Made by a program: the position numbers and the translations under genes. Positions 45,725-57,223 of a stretch of DNA of 64,000 nucleotides are shown one piece after another; the first letter of the stretch is position 1; every line of letters starts with the position of its first letter. Below the pieces are notes generated by a model, which ran no database searches, was not told the DNA's origin, and saw only the letters and a list, made by a program, of their open reading frames with translations. The stretch comes from Kingdonia uniflora. Its lineage: Eukaryota > Streptophyta > Magnoliopsida > Ranunculales > Circaeasteraceae. The DNA lies in contig JACGCM010000325.1 in assembly GCA_014058105.1 (NCBI GenBank), positions 682,001 to 746,000 on the forward strand. The letters are read 5' to 3'.

Positions 45725-47005
45725 TCAAATGGGGTCTTCCTGTATGTGTGGTAGAAGAGCGTTGAGGGGGGCAGTGAGTGTAGGAAAAACAGGCCTTAGG
45801 CGCTTCTTGCGAGGTTCGGTGCCGTTATCGATGTTGGGGCCCTTGCGGCTTTCAATCTTCTGTGAGACAGGAGCGATCAGGGGTATGGGACCAGAGTGAG
45901 GGTGTTGCTGAGATTTATTGAAATTTGCTATTTGCGAAGGCTGGCTCTGTTTACAGGACTCTTGAAGGCGCTCGAGAACGATATAGCCATTGACCTTCGA
46001 GAGCATCTCTTCGAGTGTTTTTGGTTTGTGGAAGATTAGGTGCTTATTTAGTCGGCTGTGATCGGGCAGAGCATTAGAATATGCCAAAATAATATTCGAG
46101 CAGTCAAGGTTCTCAATTTTCTGGGATTCGTCGAGAAATCTCCTGGTGAAGGCTTCAAGGGTCTCACTGCCGGACTTTCTAAAATTGAATAGAGCGTTGA
46201 CTCTGACCTCTTTGCCTTTGTTAAAGACAAACTAGGCAATGAAAAGTTGTGATAGTTTCTCGAAGCTTCGTATCGAGCCATTTGGAAGGTATTGGAACCA
46301 TCAAAGAGGGTTGTCAATAAGGCTCGTTGGGAAAAGGCGACATAACAGGTAATTAGCCGAAGAGTAGAGGCTCAGGGCATTTTGGAATTTGAGGATGTAG
46401 GATTTAAGACCTGTGTTACGATATTTGCTGAGTTTGGGAGCACGAAAGTTGGAGGGTATTTCAATAGCCAACAGTTTGGGGCAAATCAGGATATTGAGGC
46501 GACTCCAGGAGTTGGTGGCTGGACTCATGCTAACACGAATGACTGGTTGTAATTTGTGGTTAAAGTCCTACTGTGTAACATGTGCAAGATGTGGGGGAGA
46601 TTGATGAATTCGAAGGTTGTGAGGTCGAGCATGTGGTATAAAATTAGCACTGCATTCCCCGAGTGGTTCCCGAGCAGGACGGCATCCGGGGTGTCTAGAG
46701 GAGTGGAGGGTTGAGTCAGAAGAGTCTTCTGTGGGGTGAATCCCGAGGTGGATAGAGCCAGTTGGGGGAATTATACAGGGAATACCTTCGGCATTGATGT
46801 GAACTGGAGGTATCTCGAGGTTTGGTGAGGACCCTAGGCAGGCGCGGGCAGATACGCACGATGGTTCGAGTACCAGGGACGGGCGAGTGGGTTCCAAGGT
46901 TTGTAATCTCTGTAGCTCTCTGACGGTGTTGCGCAGGTCGTCTATCGCTCGGTTTTGTTTATTTTCATCGTCGAGGCAACGATTTCGTTCGATTTCCAAC
47001 GCCAA
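45725..47005 (-). pseudogene. Inner Tat gag
   Basis: N-terminal coiled coil (MALEIERNRCLDDENKQNRA), a Pro/Ser-rich linker, then the capsid-like gag core in three frames: LAIEIPSNFRAPKLSKYRNT and FQNALSLYSSANYLLCRLFP (46528-46301), WFQYLPNGSIRSFEKLSQLF, and ALFNFRKSGSETLEAFTRRF (about 46260-46130). The C-terminal frame 46087-45725 has HLIFHKPKTLEEMLSKVNGY and a Pro-rich basic tail. Order and spacing match retrotransposon gag. Frameshifts at about 46300 and 46090 break it. Confidence 0.85.
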
Positions 47006-47221
47006 ACGGTGGCTTTCCTGCTCCTGGTGTAGTTGGTTCTGGCGGTGCTCCTCTGCCTGAGCGACTTGTTGAGATAATAAGGCTATTTGGGCAGCTACTT
47101 CGTTAATGGAGTTTCCTGCTTGGGTTGAGTTGGAACGGCGGGTGGGTGCCGTTGAGGATAATCAATTAAGTTAGAAAACAAAAGGAGGGGAAAAAGGGAG
47201 GGAGATTGGTAGAGTAGGTAG

Positions 47222-47237
47222 CACAGACGGCGCCAAT
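47222..47237 (-). promoter_or_regulatory. Primer-binding site of inner Tat
   Basis: Minus-strand ATTGGCGCCGTCTGTG directly after the 5' LTR. TGGCGCCGT fits complementarity to a plant tRNA 3' end (tRNA-Asp is the usual assignment for TGGCGCCGTTGCC), though the match fails after nine or ten bases. Confidence 0.7.
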
Positions 47238-47953
47238 TGTAGGGTCCTAACTTCGTTTGGAGGGGAAGTTGGTTCTTACAACATAAAATTAATCTTCAAT
47301 CAAAGGGGTGCAAGTAATTGGTCTAAAGTAAAGATTAACTACAGAAAAACACTTGCGTAGAGGCCCGAATGTGACTCTCTACGACCTCTGATGAGGATTT
47401 TTAAGTTAGATTGTATTACTGAAGAGTAAATGGTGGGTTCGAGTACAGTGTACATTGGGTGGTCGAAGGTAAAATGTAAAGGGCTGAAGATGATTCTTCT
47501 AACCCCCGCTTGGTTTCCCCCCTCCCATATTTATAGAGATACAGGGAACTGAGTCATCAAGTGTGGGTCAGGATTACATGATTACTGTCAGGAAATCCTG
47601 GCGAGTTATGGGCGTCGGTCATGTCGGTAGTGTCACTGCAACATTTATTGGTGATGTCTCTGAACGACGCGGTGGTTGGACCTGTCACTGTAGTTGCACG
47701 GGCTAATCAATGCGCCGTCTTATCTGATGAGGTGGTTATATGTCTTGTCTTGCTTCGGTCGTGAGTTCGTAAGGTTGAAGGATTTCTGTTGTAGTATGTT
47801 AATCCTTCCTAGAAGCTTTGTCTAATGTCGAAGCTTCGTCTTTGGGGGATCTCTAGGGAGTCTGTTTTAGAGATTGAATGGGCTTCGATATATTTGAGTA
47901 AGCTGTGAAGTGGGCTTCGACTGACTGTCGAAGGCTATGAGTAGGCTACTACA
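47238..47953 (-). repeat. 5' LTR of inner Tat
   Basis: 716 bases, same ends and order as 36938-37653. Confidence 0.95.
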
Positions 47954-47958
47954 GAGTG
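47954..47958. repeat. Right target duplication of inner Tat
   Basis: GAGTG, see TAGTG at 36933-36937. Confidence 0.7.
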
Positions 47959-50900
47959 TACTCCGAATTAACATTTATTACAGTGAGCCTCATCCTTTTT
48001 GAGCGTAAAATATGGAAGGTCGTAGAGATCGGGGTTATTGTCTTTCGTTTGTAAGCTTTTGCAGAGTAAATCATCGATGTATACTTCAAAGATTTTCCCC
48101 AAGTGTGCTTTGAACACTGTTGTCATTAACCTGTGATAAGTTTCTTTGGCATTCTTCAGTCCGAAAGGCATAAATCTGTAACAGTAGAGTCCCCTTTCAG
48201 TGATGAAAGTGGTCTTCTCCTAATCGTCGTCTAGAAGTGGTATTTGATTGCATCTAGAACAACATCCGTCATAGATAAAATTTCATGGTCTGTCATTAAA
48301 TTAAGAATTTGATAAATGATTAGAAGAGGAAAACAATCCTTTGGCGTGCGTTTATTGAGATCTGAAAATTTTATGCAAACTCAGACTTAGCAATTCTTTT
48401 TTAGAACTGCGACAATGTTGGAGATTCAATTCGGGCACATAGCTTCTCGAATAAGTCTGACTTTGATCAATTTATTGATTTTGGTGTTGACTTTACCTCA
48501 AAGACAAGGTGATAGACTTCTCTATTTCTATTTGACTGCCCTGGCATTGTTGATGATGCTCAATCTGTGACAGGATTTGGCTGGGTTGACTCCTGGCATT
48601 TCGTCGAATGTCCAAGCGAAGATGCTCTTTTCATTTGTAAGAAGGGGACGAGGGCCTCCTTTTTTTGCTGGACCAGCTTGGTACCAATATAATTAACTCT
48701 GCTAGGTCCATCAATGTTTATGTACTCTGTAGGTTCTTCTGTTGAAGGTTGGTAATCGGTGTGACCAGCTTTATGTAATTGTTATGCAGCAAATCTGTCA
48801 GATTTGTCGAGAATGGCAGAGACGGTATTTTTGCAAGCTCGTGAAAGCTTTTGACTGCCTTTAATTTTATAGATGTCACCGTTGTGCTTAAAGTTAAGTG
48901 CTTGATGGTACGTGGAAGCGATCACTTCCATGTTGTGGATTCAACAGCGGCCCATAATCCCTAAGTAAAGGATTTGGTGTTGATTATGTAAAAAACAACA
49001 TCTATTGTGGCAGGTCCAACGGTAATGGATTGGATGATCTTGCCTACTCGTTCTTCCTTAGAGTTATTAAACCCACTGATATCGATATCGCTTGGAATAA
49101 CTTGATCGGTGAGTCCTATTTGCTCGATTATGCTTTGAAAAAGGATTTTGATACCGCTATTTGTATAAATCATCATGGTATGCATGACGTATTTTTCATT
49201 TTTAGCATAATAATCAGAGCGTCATGATGAAGAAACTTAACATGACTGATATCGCAATCCTCAAATGAAATCTTAAGTCGTCAATTGTTTAATTCAGAAA
49301 GGAGTTTAGCTTTTTTATCTTGAGCGGTGAGATCGTAGCATTCCGTTATTCTTCTTCGCTTGAATCTGGTAGAGTTGTTGATTTGATGGATCTTGATCAA
49401 GTTACTATGATACATATGGTATAAGTATTTTTCCTCAGATTGATCTTCGACTTGAACTACTTCGACCTGCATCTTGTAGCTTCAATTTTTGTATCCTTCC
49501 AGGTATACAATGCACTCGTGCATTCTTTCGTCTTGAAAATATATTCTAGCAACCTCTGTAAAACAAAATAGTTGTCAGCTTCATGATGATTTACCTTATG
49601 ATGCGTGCAGTATGGTTTTCCTTCAATTGGTTTTAGTGGTTGAGATATACGATAGAGCTTGTCTGTTGCTAGTACTAGAAAATTGATGAGATCCGGACAT
49701 TCATCTTGGGAAGGACCGGCTTGGGAAATAAATTGCCTTTTCAAGATTTGCCGGTATGTGCATTAGCACGCTTTGATTACCCTGGTCTTCTTTTGGTTTA
49801 CTGTTACGTTTTGTATTTTGACTTTTCATGGTAAGGACAGATTTAGTAGATTTATGCCTTTCAGACATCATCCTTTCCAGGTCGACTTATCCATTGACCT
49901 TGGTAATCATGTCTTCCAAGGTGGAGGGTTTGTTCAAGAAGAGATGCTCATTTACTTTGCAATCGATATGTAGTACATTTGTAAACATAGAAATGGCTAT
50001 TTCCTTATCAAGATTGATAACTTTTCGTGCGAGCTTTAAAAACTTCTTTGTAAAGACCTTAAGCTTCCCTCTAGGAGACTGTTTAAGACTAATAACAGTG
50101 TATAAATTTTTTTCTTTGTCTTTATTGTGAGCATATATCTTGACGAAGATCTTTTGTACTTGATCAAAGATGAGGATATAATCTTAAGGTAGAGAATGAA
50201 ACCACCGCAGCGGTTCTCCTTATAGACTTGTGGCGAATAGATGTTATAGAATATGGTTTCGATTTGAATACAATCCCAGTGAATCACAAAATTGTTGAAT
50301 GTGCTCCTTTGGATTAGTGCCTTTATATTTACAAATTTTAACAGTATGGAACTCTGCTGGTATTTTCATATCAAATAACTCTTTGGCAATCGAATTACCA
50401 TACAACATGGTGAAATTGTACTTATTGCATAGAGCTTGAGCTTCGATCAACTCCTTGATACATTGATCCATGTGTTATGGTATGACATATTGTAGTGGTG
50501 CTTGAGCGACTTGGCGTGCTGGTCGGGGATTATTAGTATCGGTGCCCCCACTTAAGCGTTCATGAGTTGGTATCCTGGGTTGAGGTCATTGCTCTTCTTC
50601 TGGATGTTTGGACGGTCGGCAACCTCTACTAATATCGGACTGATCTTCTCATCCTAAATGAATTGAAACTTGTGGGTTGCTATAAAGACCTATGGAAATG
50701 GCTTTCCTAGTTGCTCCTCGAGGTCCTAACCTTTCTTGTACAGAAACCCGAGAGTTTGCTGAGATCTGATCACGATCTCGGGCAAGGGGGGCTTATTAAT
50801 TATCTTGCAAGGTAGTATTATTGTCATCTGTTTTTCATGTCTCTTGAATTCTGTTTGATGAGCTTGACGCTCACTTTTGAGTTCCTGTTCGTAGAGCTCG

Positions 50901-51060
50901 CGGTCAAGGATTAACTGACGCTCGAGCTCATTATGTTATTTGGTTTAAGCGTGAAGATTTGCTCATATTTTTGCGAACTGATCTGGTTTTACTGAAAGAT
51001 CGAGCTGGACTCTTGTTGCTGGTCGCATGGAAGTTACCATGATTGGAAATAGATAGTTGA
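47959..51060 (-). pseudogene. Outer Tat gag, protease and reverse transcriptase (5' half)
   Basis: Gag core: ELFDMKIPAEFHTVKICKYK and PKEHIQQFCDSLGLYSN (50471-50244), with a degenerate zinc-type motif CTHHKVNHHEADNY and a following helix LQRLLEYIFK (49744-49457). Protease: HTMMIYTNSGIKILF (49185), where the family DTG is YTNSG, so it is inactive. Reverse transcriptase: decayed between 48830 and 48200, then MPFGLKNAKETYHRLMTTVF and VYIDDLLCKSL (48171-47968), ending KDEAHCNKC before the inner insertion. The continuing residues (FGVHS-GKFLGHH) are split: KC*FGVH on this side and GKFLGHHISKKG at 36930. Confidence 0.85.
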
Positions 51061-51099
51061 GTAAATTTATGCCTTAGGATATTGTAGAAATGTCTTCTT

Positions 51100-51118
51100 T
51101 CTCGCAGACTGCGGCAAA
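51100..51118 (-). promoter_or_regulatory. Degenerate primer-binding site of outer Tat
   Basis: Minus-strand TTTGCCGCAGTCTGCGAGA right after the 5' LTR. It looks like a mutated form of the inner element's TTGGCGCCGTCTGTG site. Confidence 0.5.
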
Positions 51119-51682
51119 TATAATGGCCTAATTTCATAGTAGCTTGAAATAGACTGAAATAAGCTCTTACACCAAAATGTACATGTGGCAAGAATTAGAA
51201 TAAAAGAATGACACAGGTAATTTAGTGTGGAAACCTTTAAGTAGGTGAAAACCACAAACTCTATTTGAGGTTTTAGTAACTGTAACTATATTGTTTGAAG
51301 CTGATATTTGATTACAAGTTTTGATCTATTGAGTTAGAAAATTTTGGTTTTGTAATCTAAAATTCATGGTCCTTTCTCCTCTGAAACTCATCCTTTTTAT
51401 AGACCTCACTCTCAATTCGATATCGTGTAGATGCGCATTCTCCTAAAAATGGAGCATGTGATAGTTGAATGTATAATTGCTATTTGTGGGAGACGGGTAT
51501 CTTTGACTTATTCTTATTTTTTGTAGTGATCAATCCACGTTCTTTATCAGTTCGTGGTCCAAGTATTATTGCTGAATAATGTGTGAGTTTGGTTTTGAGG
51601 TAGTTCGAGTTTAGAATGGGTTGAAGGACAGGTCCCTATAATCAGTTTGTGTTTAGAGTAGGTCGAGGGATAGGTCCTTACA
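51119..51682 (-). repeat. 5' LTR of outer Tat
   Basis: 564 bases; starts TATAATGGCC (TGTAATGG mutated) and ends GGTCCTTACA. Pairs with 27075-27634. Confidence 0.9.
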
Positions 51683-51687
51683 TATAC
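51683..51687. repeat. Right target duplication of outer Tat
   Basis: TATAC, paired with TATAG at 27070-27074. Confidence 0.7.
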
Positions 51688-52390
51688 AGTTCATAACTAT
51701 CATGGAGAAGATACAACACTTAAGGGGGTTTAATTCTATCACCAAGTTTTCCACCTCGATGGGATGAGGTACCGGTTGATAGCACACATGAGGTCCATAA
51801 TTTTGTACTTTACAACCTTGATATAAACATTGTTAGAGTTATTAGAGATGAGCCAAATGTAGTGTCTGAATCTGTAAAAGGTATTGAAAATGATGAATCT
51901 ATTAAGTTAGATTCAAATTTATGGGAGGTTAATTATATTTGAGTTATATCCTGGTTGTGTAGATTTAAATGTGCTTACATTCATTTTAAAGCTTTATAAA
52001 TTAAATTAAAGGTGGATAACGGATGGACTGAGAATAGGTTTATAAAGCTACTTCAACTACTTCAAAAGGCATTACCCTTGGGTAATAAGACCCAGGCTAT
52101 ACTTACCGAGAAAAGAAGATTGTACAAAATATGTCTCTTAATTATAAAATGATACATGCTTACCCTAATGATTGTGTTTTATACTTGTAGTAGCATATTC
52201 CCCAAATTTGATAAGAAGAAAGCTAGTAGAATCATGTCGAAGGTGCATGATCATTCGAGAAGTTGTCAAGTCCACATCCTCAATAATAGGTCAAATAAAG
52301 CCGTTGCAAAAAAGATTTGTAAAATTCGCCCGCTACCCATTAAGATAGGTGACCAATTATTTATAACTGCCCGCATCCATTATAAATATA
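51683..52390 (+). pseudogene. CACTA (TNP2-type) transposase, right piece
   Basis: Resumes the gene cut at 27074: TYTVHNYHGED, then stops and shifts. Further on, KVDNGWTENRFIKLLQLLQK and ALPLGNK (about 52010-52085) match the TNP2 motif WsxxsFxxLLxLLxxxxPxGN. LNYKMIHAYPNDCVLY (about 52137-52185) matches the conserved YxxIHACxNDCxLY block. After that an 83-codon open frame (52156-52407) shows no further TNP2 motif. 5-bp TATAC at the left edge is the target duplication of the outer Tat. Confidence 0.75.
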
Positions 52391-52448
52391 GGCATAACAC
52401 ATGTTAAAACGATGCTAGAGCTCTATTAATTTTCACTATTTGCATATT

Positions 52449-52528
52449 TTCTATCTTTCAGCAATTGTAATAACTAACACATATTTTCATCTATTCTATC
52501 TTTCAACAATTGTAATAACTAACACATA
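52449..52528. repeat. Two tandem 45-bp units
   Basis: TTCTATCTTTCARCAATTGT followed by AATAACTAACACATA occurs at 52449 and again at 52494. The array lies between the CACTA fragment and the plus-strand Tat remnant and may mark that junction. Confidence 0.8.
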
Positions 52529-52529
52529 A

Positions 52530-55500
52530 TGGATTTCGCCATCAAACCCTCCATGAAAGCAACAAGATCGACTCAATGGTCGACAAGGATCACCTTCTGA
52601 GGCCTCAAATTCTCATCGGTCACGAGCCTCCTAGAGGGAAAACATACCAAGGGAAGAGAAAAATCGAACTTCTAGATCTTGATCAAGGAACCCAGATAGT
52701 GTATCTCGATATTTCGGCCTCACATCGTCAACGTTGACAACTCAAGGAAGTCGACGAACGTGTCATCAAACCCCAATCCTACCTACAAGATGACTAGTTA
52801 GAGAACGGTTGGGCCTAGAAGGACAAGGAGATTTCGATCCACAAGCTGCAGCTGAGCCAAATGCTTTCCAACAATATATTACCTTAGATGACTTGAACAA
52901 TAGGATTTAGGCCATACATTCAGACAATCCTAGTCGAAGAGATCCACTATGGGCAGGATCGAGACCAACCCTATATCCCCTCATCTTAAAGTCATGCCAA
53001 TTCTAGGCAACTTCCACATGCCAAATTTTCATCAACATCCAAGCTACACTGACCCACTCAACCCCGTCTGCCACTTTTAAGTAGCCATCGGCCTATACTC
53101 CAAACTTGATCATATGTTGTACCGTCTATTTAATATGAGCCTCAAGAAAAAGCCTCTCAGGTGGTTTCATACCATTCCAGAAGGTTTGATTACTATCATT
53201 ACCCAGTTACATCGACTGTTCGAATCAAACTACGCACATTTTAAAGAATGCGAGATAACGGTATACTCTCTCTTCTTTTTCGAACAAAGCGTAAAGGAAA
53301 CTTTGGCAAACTTTTACAAGCATTTCTTGTAAGAAATGAGGAAAATTGGGAATTCAGATCCTAAGATTATCGTACCAGTATTCACCTCTGCACTCCACAT
53401 CAATTCTAAAGTTCGAGAAGAACATTCACTTCACAAACCCAAAACCGTCACAGAGATGATCGATGTGGTTAATAACTACATCAAACTCGAACGATCCAAG
53501 AAGGATAAGATGAAAAGTTCTTCTATTATCCATTCTAACGATATGCTCTCACAGCCACACTTAAAACCAACAAGCAACGTTACTACCAAACAGCGTGGGC
53601 GTCTCAATGATAATGTCAAACAAAAAGACGAGAACAAAAATAGGCCTATCCTAGTCTTGCCTTCTATGACAACCACCCTGTCAGCAATCTTACCAATACT
53701 AAAAGGAGATGAATTATTTTGAGAAGTACACGAAATTTTAGACGTCCTGAATAAACTTTTGTGCCAGTATCATAATGTCCATAGCCATGAGACTGACAAC
53801 TGTTACTCTTTTATACGTATCTATTATTATATCATCTTGGCAGGGAGGCTCCATGAATATGTCTTCAATGTCTAAAAGTTCCTCGACAAAGAAGCAAAAA
53901 AGGTATAGATATTGATCCAAAGCAAATCAAAGTACTTATGTCTATGCCATCACCATAAACCAAAAATGATGTCTGAAAGCTTACCGGGAAGGTTGTCGTT
54001 CTACACAGGTTCATCTCCAAGTCATCTGATCGATACAAACTTATTTACCTCCTTTTTCAGGGAAACCCATCTCCTTTGACAAAGAAATAACCCTAAGAAA
54101 TTGACTGGACTCCAGAATGTGAATTAGCTTTTCAAGATCTCAATAGATACTTGGGGCATCCTCCTATAATAAGTACTCTTGTTAATGGTGAAACATTAAC
54201 AATGTATTTATCGATAACAGATGACTCAATCAGTTCTGTTCTTATTTGAGAAGATAACGGAGTGGAAAAGCCTATCTATTTCTTCAGCAAAACTCTCATG
54301 CCTACAGAAAAAAGATATACCACCACAAAAAAATAGCTTCTAACCCTTGTGTATACTTCCCAAAAGCTTCGACCTTATTTCCAAGCACACCTAATAAAAA
54401 TCATCGCCAAATTCCCCCTCAAACTAGTACTTTTAAAAATTGAGAAGTCTAGAAGGGTCCAATAATGGTCTATTTTCCTAAGAGAATATGATATTTCCTT
54501 CAAACCACAAATATTAATAAATGACAAGCAATAACAGACTTCTTAGCAGACTTTCCTGTCGAAGACCCAGAATGGGAGGAACTCGAAGAAGTATTGACCG
54601 ATGACTCAATTGCAAAGCCAGACGCATGGTCAAAAAGTATAAGATGGAGACTTTTTACATATGGATCTACTAGACAAAGAGGATCCACAATTGGCATAGT
54701 TCTAGTTATACCATCCAATCACCGAATTAAAAAAGCAATCAAACTCCTGTTCTATACAACAAATAAGAAAATCGAGTATGAAGCTATCTTACATGGCCTC
54801 GACCTCGCACTGATACTGGGAGCAGGACACTATCTACGTGGACTCTTTGCTCGTAGCCAGCCATTACAATAAAACCTTCAAAACATCAGGCAAAATGGTT
54901 GACTACGCAGCGCTGGTCAAAGAAAAAATGATGAAGTTCCAATACGCCATAATTTCAAATTTGTCACGCGTAGAAAACTAACATGTCGATGCTCTGGCAT
55001 ACATTGCTGCTATGCTCTATAATAGTAAGAAAATAACATTAGATATTGAAGTTATCGAACATTCCAGCCTCGAAGCAAGCTATACCATGCAAATCCAAGT
55101 TGGTGAAGCTGACGGTCCTGAAGATTGGAGAAAACTATTCCTTACATACTTCAATTCTAACATTCTCCCCAAGAATAAAGAAGAAGCCCAATCCTTGTTA
55201 GCCAAGTGTCCAAGATTTAAAGTTCAAGGAGGTGTACTATACCAAATCACAAACGAAGGACCACTAATCGAGTGCATCTCTAAAAAATAAGCCCTAATCA
55301 AGATCAAGGAACTCCACAAAGGAATTTGTGCTACACATATTTCAAGACGATTACTAGCGCAAAGAGTATTCACACAAGGCTTATACTGGATAAAAATAAG
55401 ACAAGACTGCGAAGACTTTCTTCAAAAATGCTATAAGTGCAAAATCCATGCATAAGACATCAAAAGTCCAACTCTCGACCTCTATGTAAGCAATATCCTA

Positions 55501-56259
55501 TGGCCATTTAAAAGATGGGCCATCGATATCATTGGCCTTTTCTACCCTAAGTCGGGAAATAGAAAAATTTTCCCCGTAGCTGCAGACTACTTTACAAAAT
55601 GGGTCGAAGCTGTACCACTTTGCCACACAGATGAAAATGAAGTGATTAAATTATTCGGGGAACATATAATCACCAGATTTGGTTGTCCACAAATAATACG
55701 ATCAGATAATGGGAAATAATTCATCAATTGCAAAGTCCTCAAATTCTTCCACAAATACAAGATCTAATTATTCACAAGGAAACGGTCAAGTTGAAGCTAT
55801 TAATAAAAGTATCAAGTCCAGCTTGCGTAAACGCCTCGATGACAAAAAGTGTAGATTGGTCAAAGAACTCCTTAGCATTTTATGGGAATATAAGACTACA
55901 CATCGAACCTCCACAGGTTGCACACCCTTTATAATGGCTTTTAGCACAGAAGTCGTTATTCCTTCTGACCTTGATCTTCCAACCGGTCGAAGACGTGTCA
56001 ATGATGAAGATAATGAGCTTGAACCTCTCTGCAATCTCAATTGGATTGAAGAAACCCATAATCATGCAATTGACAACTTGGCGCGATACCATGATACTCT
56101 TAAAAAAGCATACAACAAAATGGTGAGGTTAGTACATTCGACTTTGGCGATATTGTACTTCAACGAATTTAAGACAGTACTCGACAAAAAAAATTGGGAA
56201 AGCTATAAGAAAATTGGAAAGGTTCTTACATTGTCAGTAACAAGACCGATAGTAGGACA
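52530..56259 (+). mobile_element. Plus-strand Tat remnant with protease/reverse-transcriptase deletion
   Basis: Gag: FNMSLKKKPLRWFHTIPEGL and a capsid-like frame (53114-53332), HSLHKPKTVTEMIDVVNNYI (53336-53722), zinc-type CQYHNVHSHETDNC at 53762-53803. At about 53895 the gag end (FLDKEA) runs directly into KKGIDIDPKQIKVLMSMPSP, which belongs to the end of reverse transcriptase. Protease and the polymerase core are thus deleted. RNase H follows (VEKPIYFFSKTLMPTEKRYT; about 54240-54420), then the second RNase H (IEYEAILHGLDLALILGAG, 54594-54872) and integrase. No 5' LTR was found; the LTR at 56260 faces the other way. Confidence 0.8.
55012..56259 (+). pseudogene. Integrase of plus-strand Tat remnant
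   Basis: Linker frame 55012-55290 (KCPRFKVQGGVLYQITNEGP), zinc domain ELHKGICATHISRRLLAQR with CYKCKIHA. The core has RWAIDIIGLF, DYFTKWVEAVPLCHTDE, IIRSDNGK and SYSQGNGQVEAINKSIKSSL. Here the three catalytic acids (Asp, Asp, Glu) are all present, unlike the inner element. The last frame 55709-56272 runs LLSILWEYKTTHRTSTGCTP, FSTEVVIPSDLDLPTGRRR and LNWIEETHNHAIDNLARYH. Stops between the blocks make it inactive. Confidence 0.85.
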
Positions 56260-56944
56260 TGTAGGGGCCTAACTTCCGGCAGAGGGGAAGTCAGCTCTTA
56301 CACCACGGGGTTCATCTTTAATCAGAGGATTCAATCATAAAATTTATAGTATACGTAATCTACTGATAATATACTTGCGTAGAGGTCCGAATGTGACGCT
56401 TTACGACCTCTGATGAGGATTTTTTTGAGAGTTTATATTACTGATGTGTAATCGAAGGTTCGAGTACTGGGTTTTACAAAATGATCGAAGGCAAACTGTA
56501 AGGGCTCAGAGGGGAGATCTTGTAACCTCTCCTTGGTTCCCCATCTCTCCTATTTATAGAACATAGGAAGGGCTGAGTAACCAAGGTTAGGTCATATTAC
56601 AAAGGTACTATCTGGATATCCCAGAGTGGGTATGGTCGCCGGAAATGTCGGAACTGTCACTGTAGCAGTTGTTGGGTCTGCCTCTGTACTCTAATATTGT
56701 AGCAGTGGTTGGGCTGTCACTATAGCTGCAAGGACCAACTACTGCACCATCTTTTCTAGTGAGCTGGTTGTCTGTCCTGTTATACTTCGACCATGTACGG
56801 ATATGGCCGAAGTATTTTTGATGCGATGTGGAGTTTATCTTCGAGGCATCGATACATTCAAGTAGGCTTCGATACATTCGAGTAGGCTTCGAAGTAGCAT
56901 TCGAGTGTTTGAATGGGGTAGAAGGCTGCGAGTAGGCTTCTACA
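56260..56944 (-). repeat. 3' LTR of a minus-strand Tat (inner-element family)
   Basis: 685 bases, TGTAGGGGCCTAACTT to AGTAGGCTTCTACA. Related to the inner element's LTR (shared GAGGGGAAG, CTTACA, CTCTGATGAGGATTTTT, TATTTATAGA), but clearly diverged, so a subfamily. A purine tract (minus TGAGAGGGGGCGAA) at 56945-56958 shows that the body lay to the right. Two tandem copies of TACATTCRAGTAGGCTTCGA occur at about 56851-56892. Confidence 0.85.
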
Positions 56945-57223
56945 TTCGCCCCCTCTCAGCAAAGGTCTCGAAAACAGGTGTAGAGGCGTTTGCTGAGAAA
57001 ACTGTTTGGCACTGGAAGTTGAACGGTTTGACTATTGGTTTTTGGGGAGATAATAAAAAGGGTAATAAAGAAATGTTGGTGGGAGGTCCTTCAGATGATG
57101 GGTCCATTTTGTGGCCACCATTTGTTTTTCCTGGAATCATTTGTGGAAGAGATGGTGGAGCATGAGGATTCTGCTGCAGAGGCTAGGAGCGAGGAGAAGC
57201 ATCCCGATGATAAATTGAGGCTT
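56945..57223 (-). mobile_element. Internal stub of that Tat, cut by a CACTA end
   Basis: The purine tract is followed by sequence close to 37654-37760 (GCTGAGAAAACTG, GGTTTGACTATTGGTTTTTGGG). It then jumps to the small antisense gene end: FVEEMVEHEDSA (plus strand, 57140-57180) parallels FAEDIVDHEDED of the inner copy. About 1.2 kb between is missing. Similarity stops at 57223, where CACTA begins. Confidence 0.75.

Larger units (their letters stand above)
36938..47953 (-). mobile_element. Inner Tat-type Ty3/gypsy retrotransposon, structurally complete
   Basis: 11016 bases between TGTAGG and CTACA ends. Minus-strand order: 5' LTR 47238-47953, primer site 47222-47237, gag, protease, reverse transcriptase-RNase H, second RNase H, integrase, repeats at 40728-41415, antisense genes (plus strand), polypurine tract, 3' LTR 36938-37653. 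Every autonomous part is present but decayed by stops and frameshifts, and the integrase glutamate is replaced. The LTRs, of equal length (716), differ roughly once per 10-12 bases by eye, mostly C/T and A/G, many at CG. This is a different family from the outer element: the LTRs are unrelated in sequence. Confidence 0.92.
27075..51682 (-). mobile_element. Outer Tat-type Ty3/gypsy retrotransposon (hosts the inner element)
   Basis: Minus-strand element: 5' LTR at 51119-51682, gag and protease at 51060-48900, reverse transcriptase interrupted at 47958 and resumed at 36932, RNase H, second RNase H and integrase down to 34475. Plus-strand antisense genes then occupy 33944-28062, before the 3' LTR at 27075-27634. 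Without the 11-kb inner insertion it is about 13.6 kb. It sits in a CACTA transposase gene. A second RNase H, repeats in the 3' untranslated region and antisense genes between pol and the 3' LTR all fit the Tat lineage. Gag-pol is broken by many stops. It belongs to the same family as the element at 1-6076. Confidence 0.9.
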
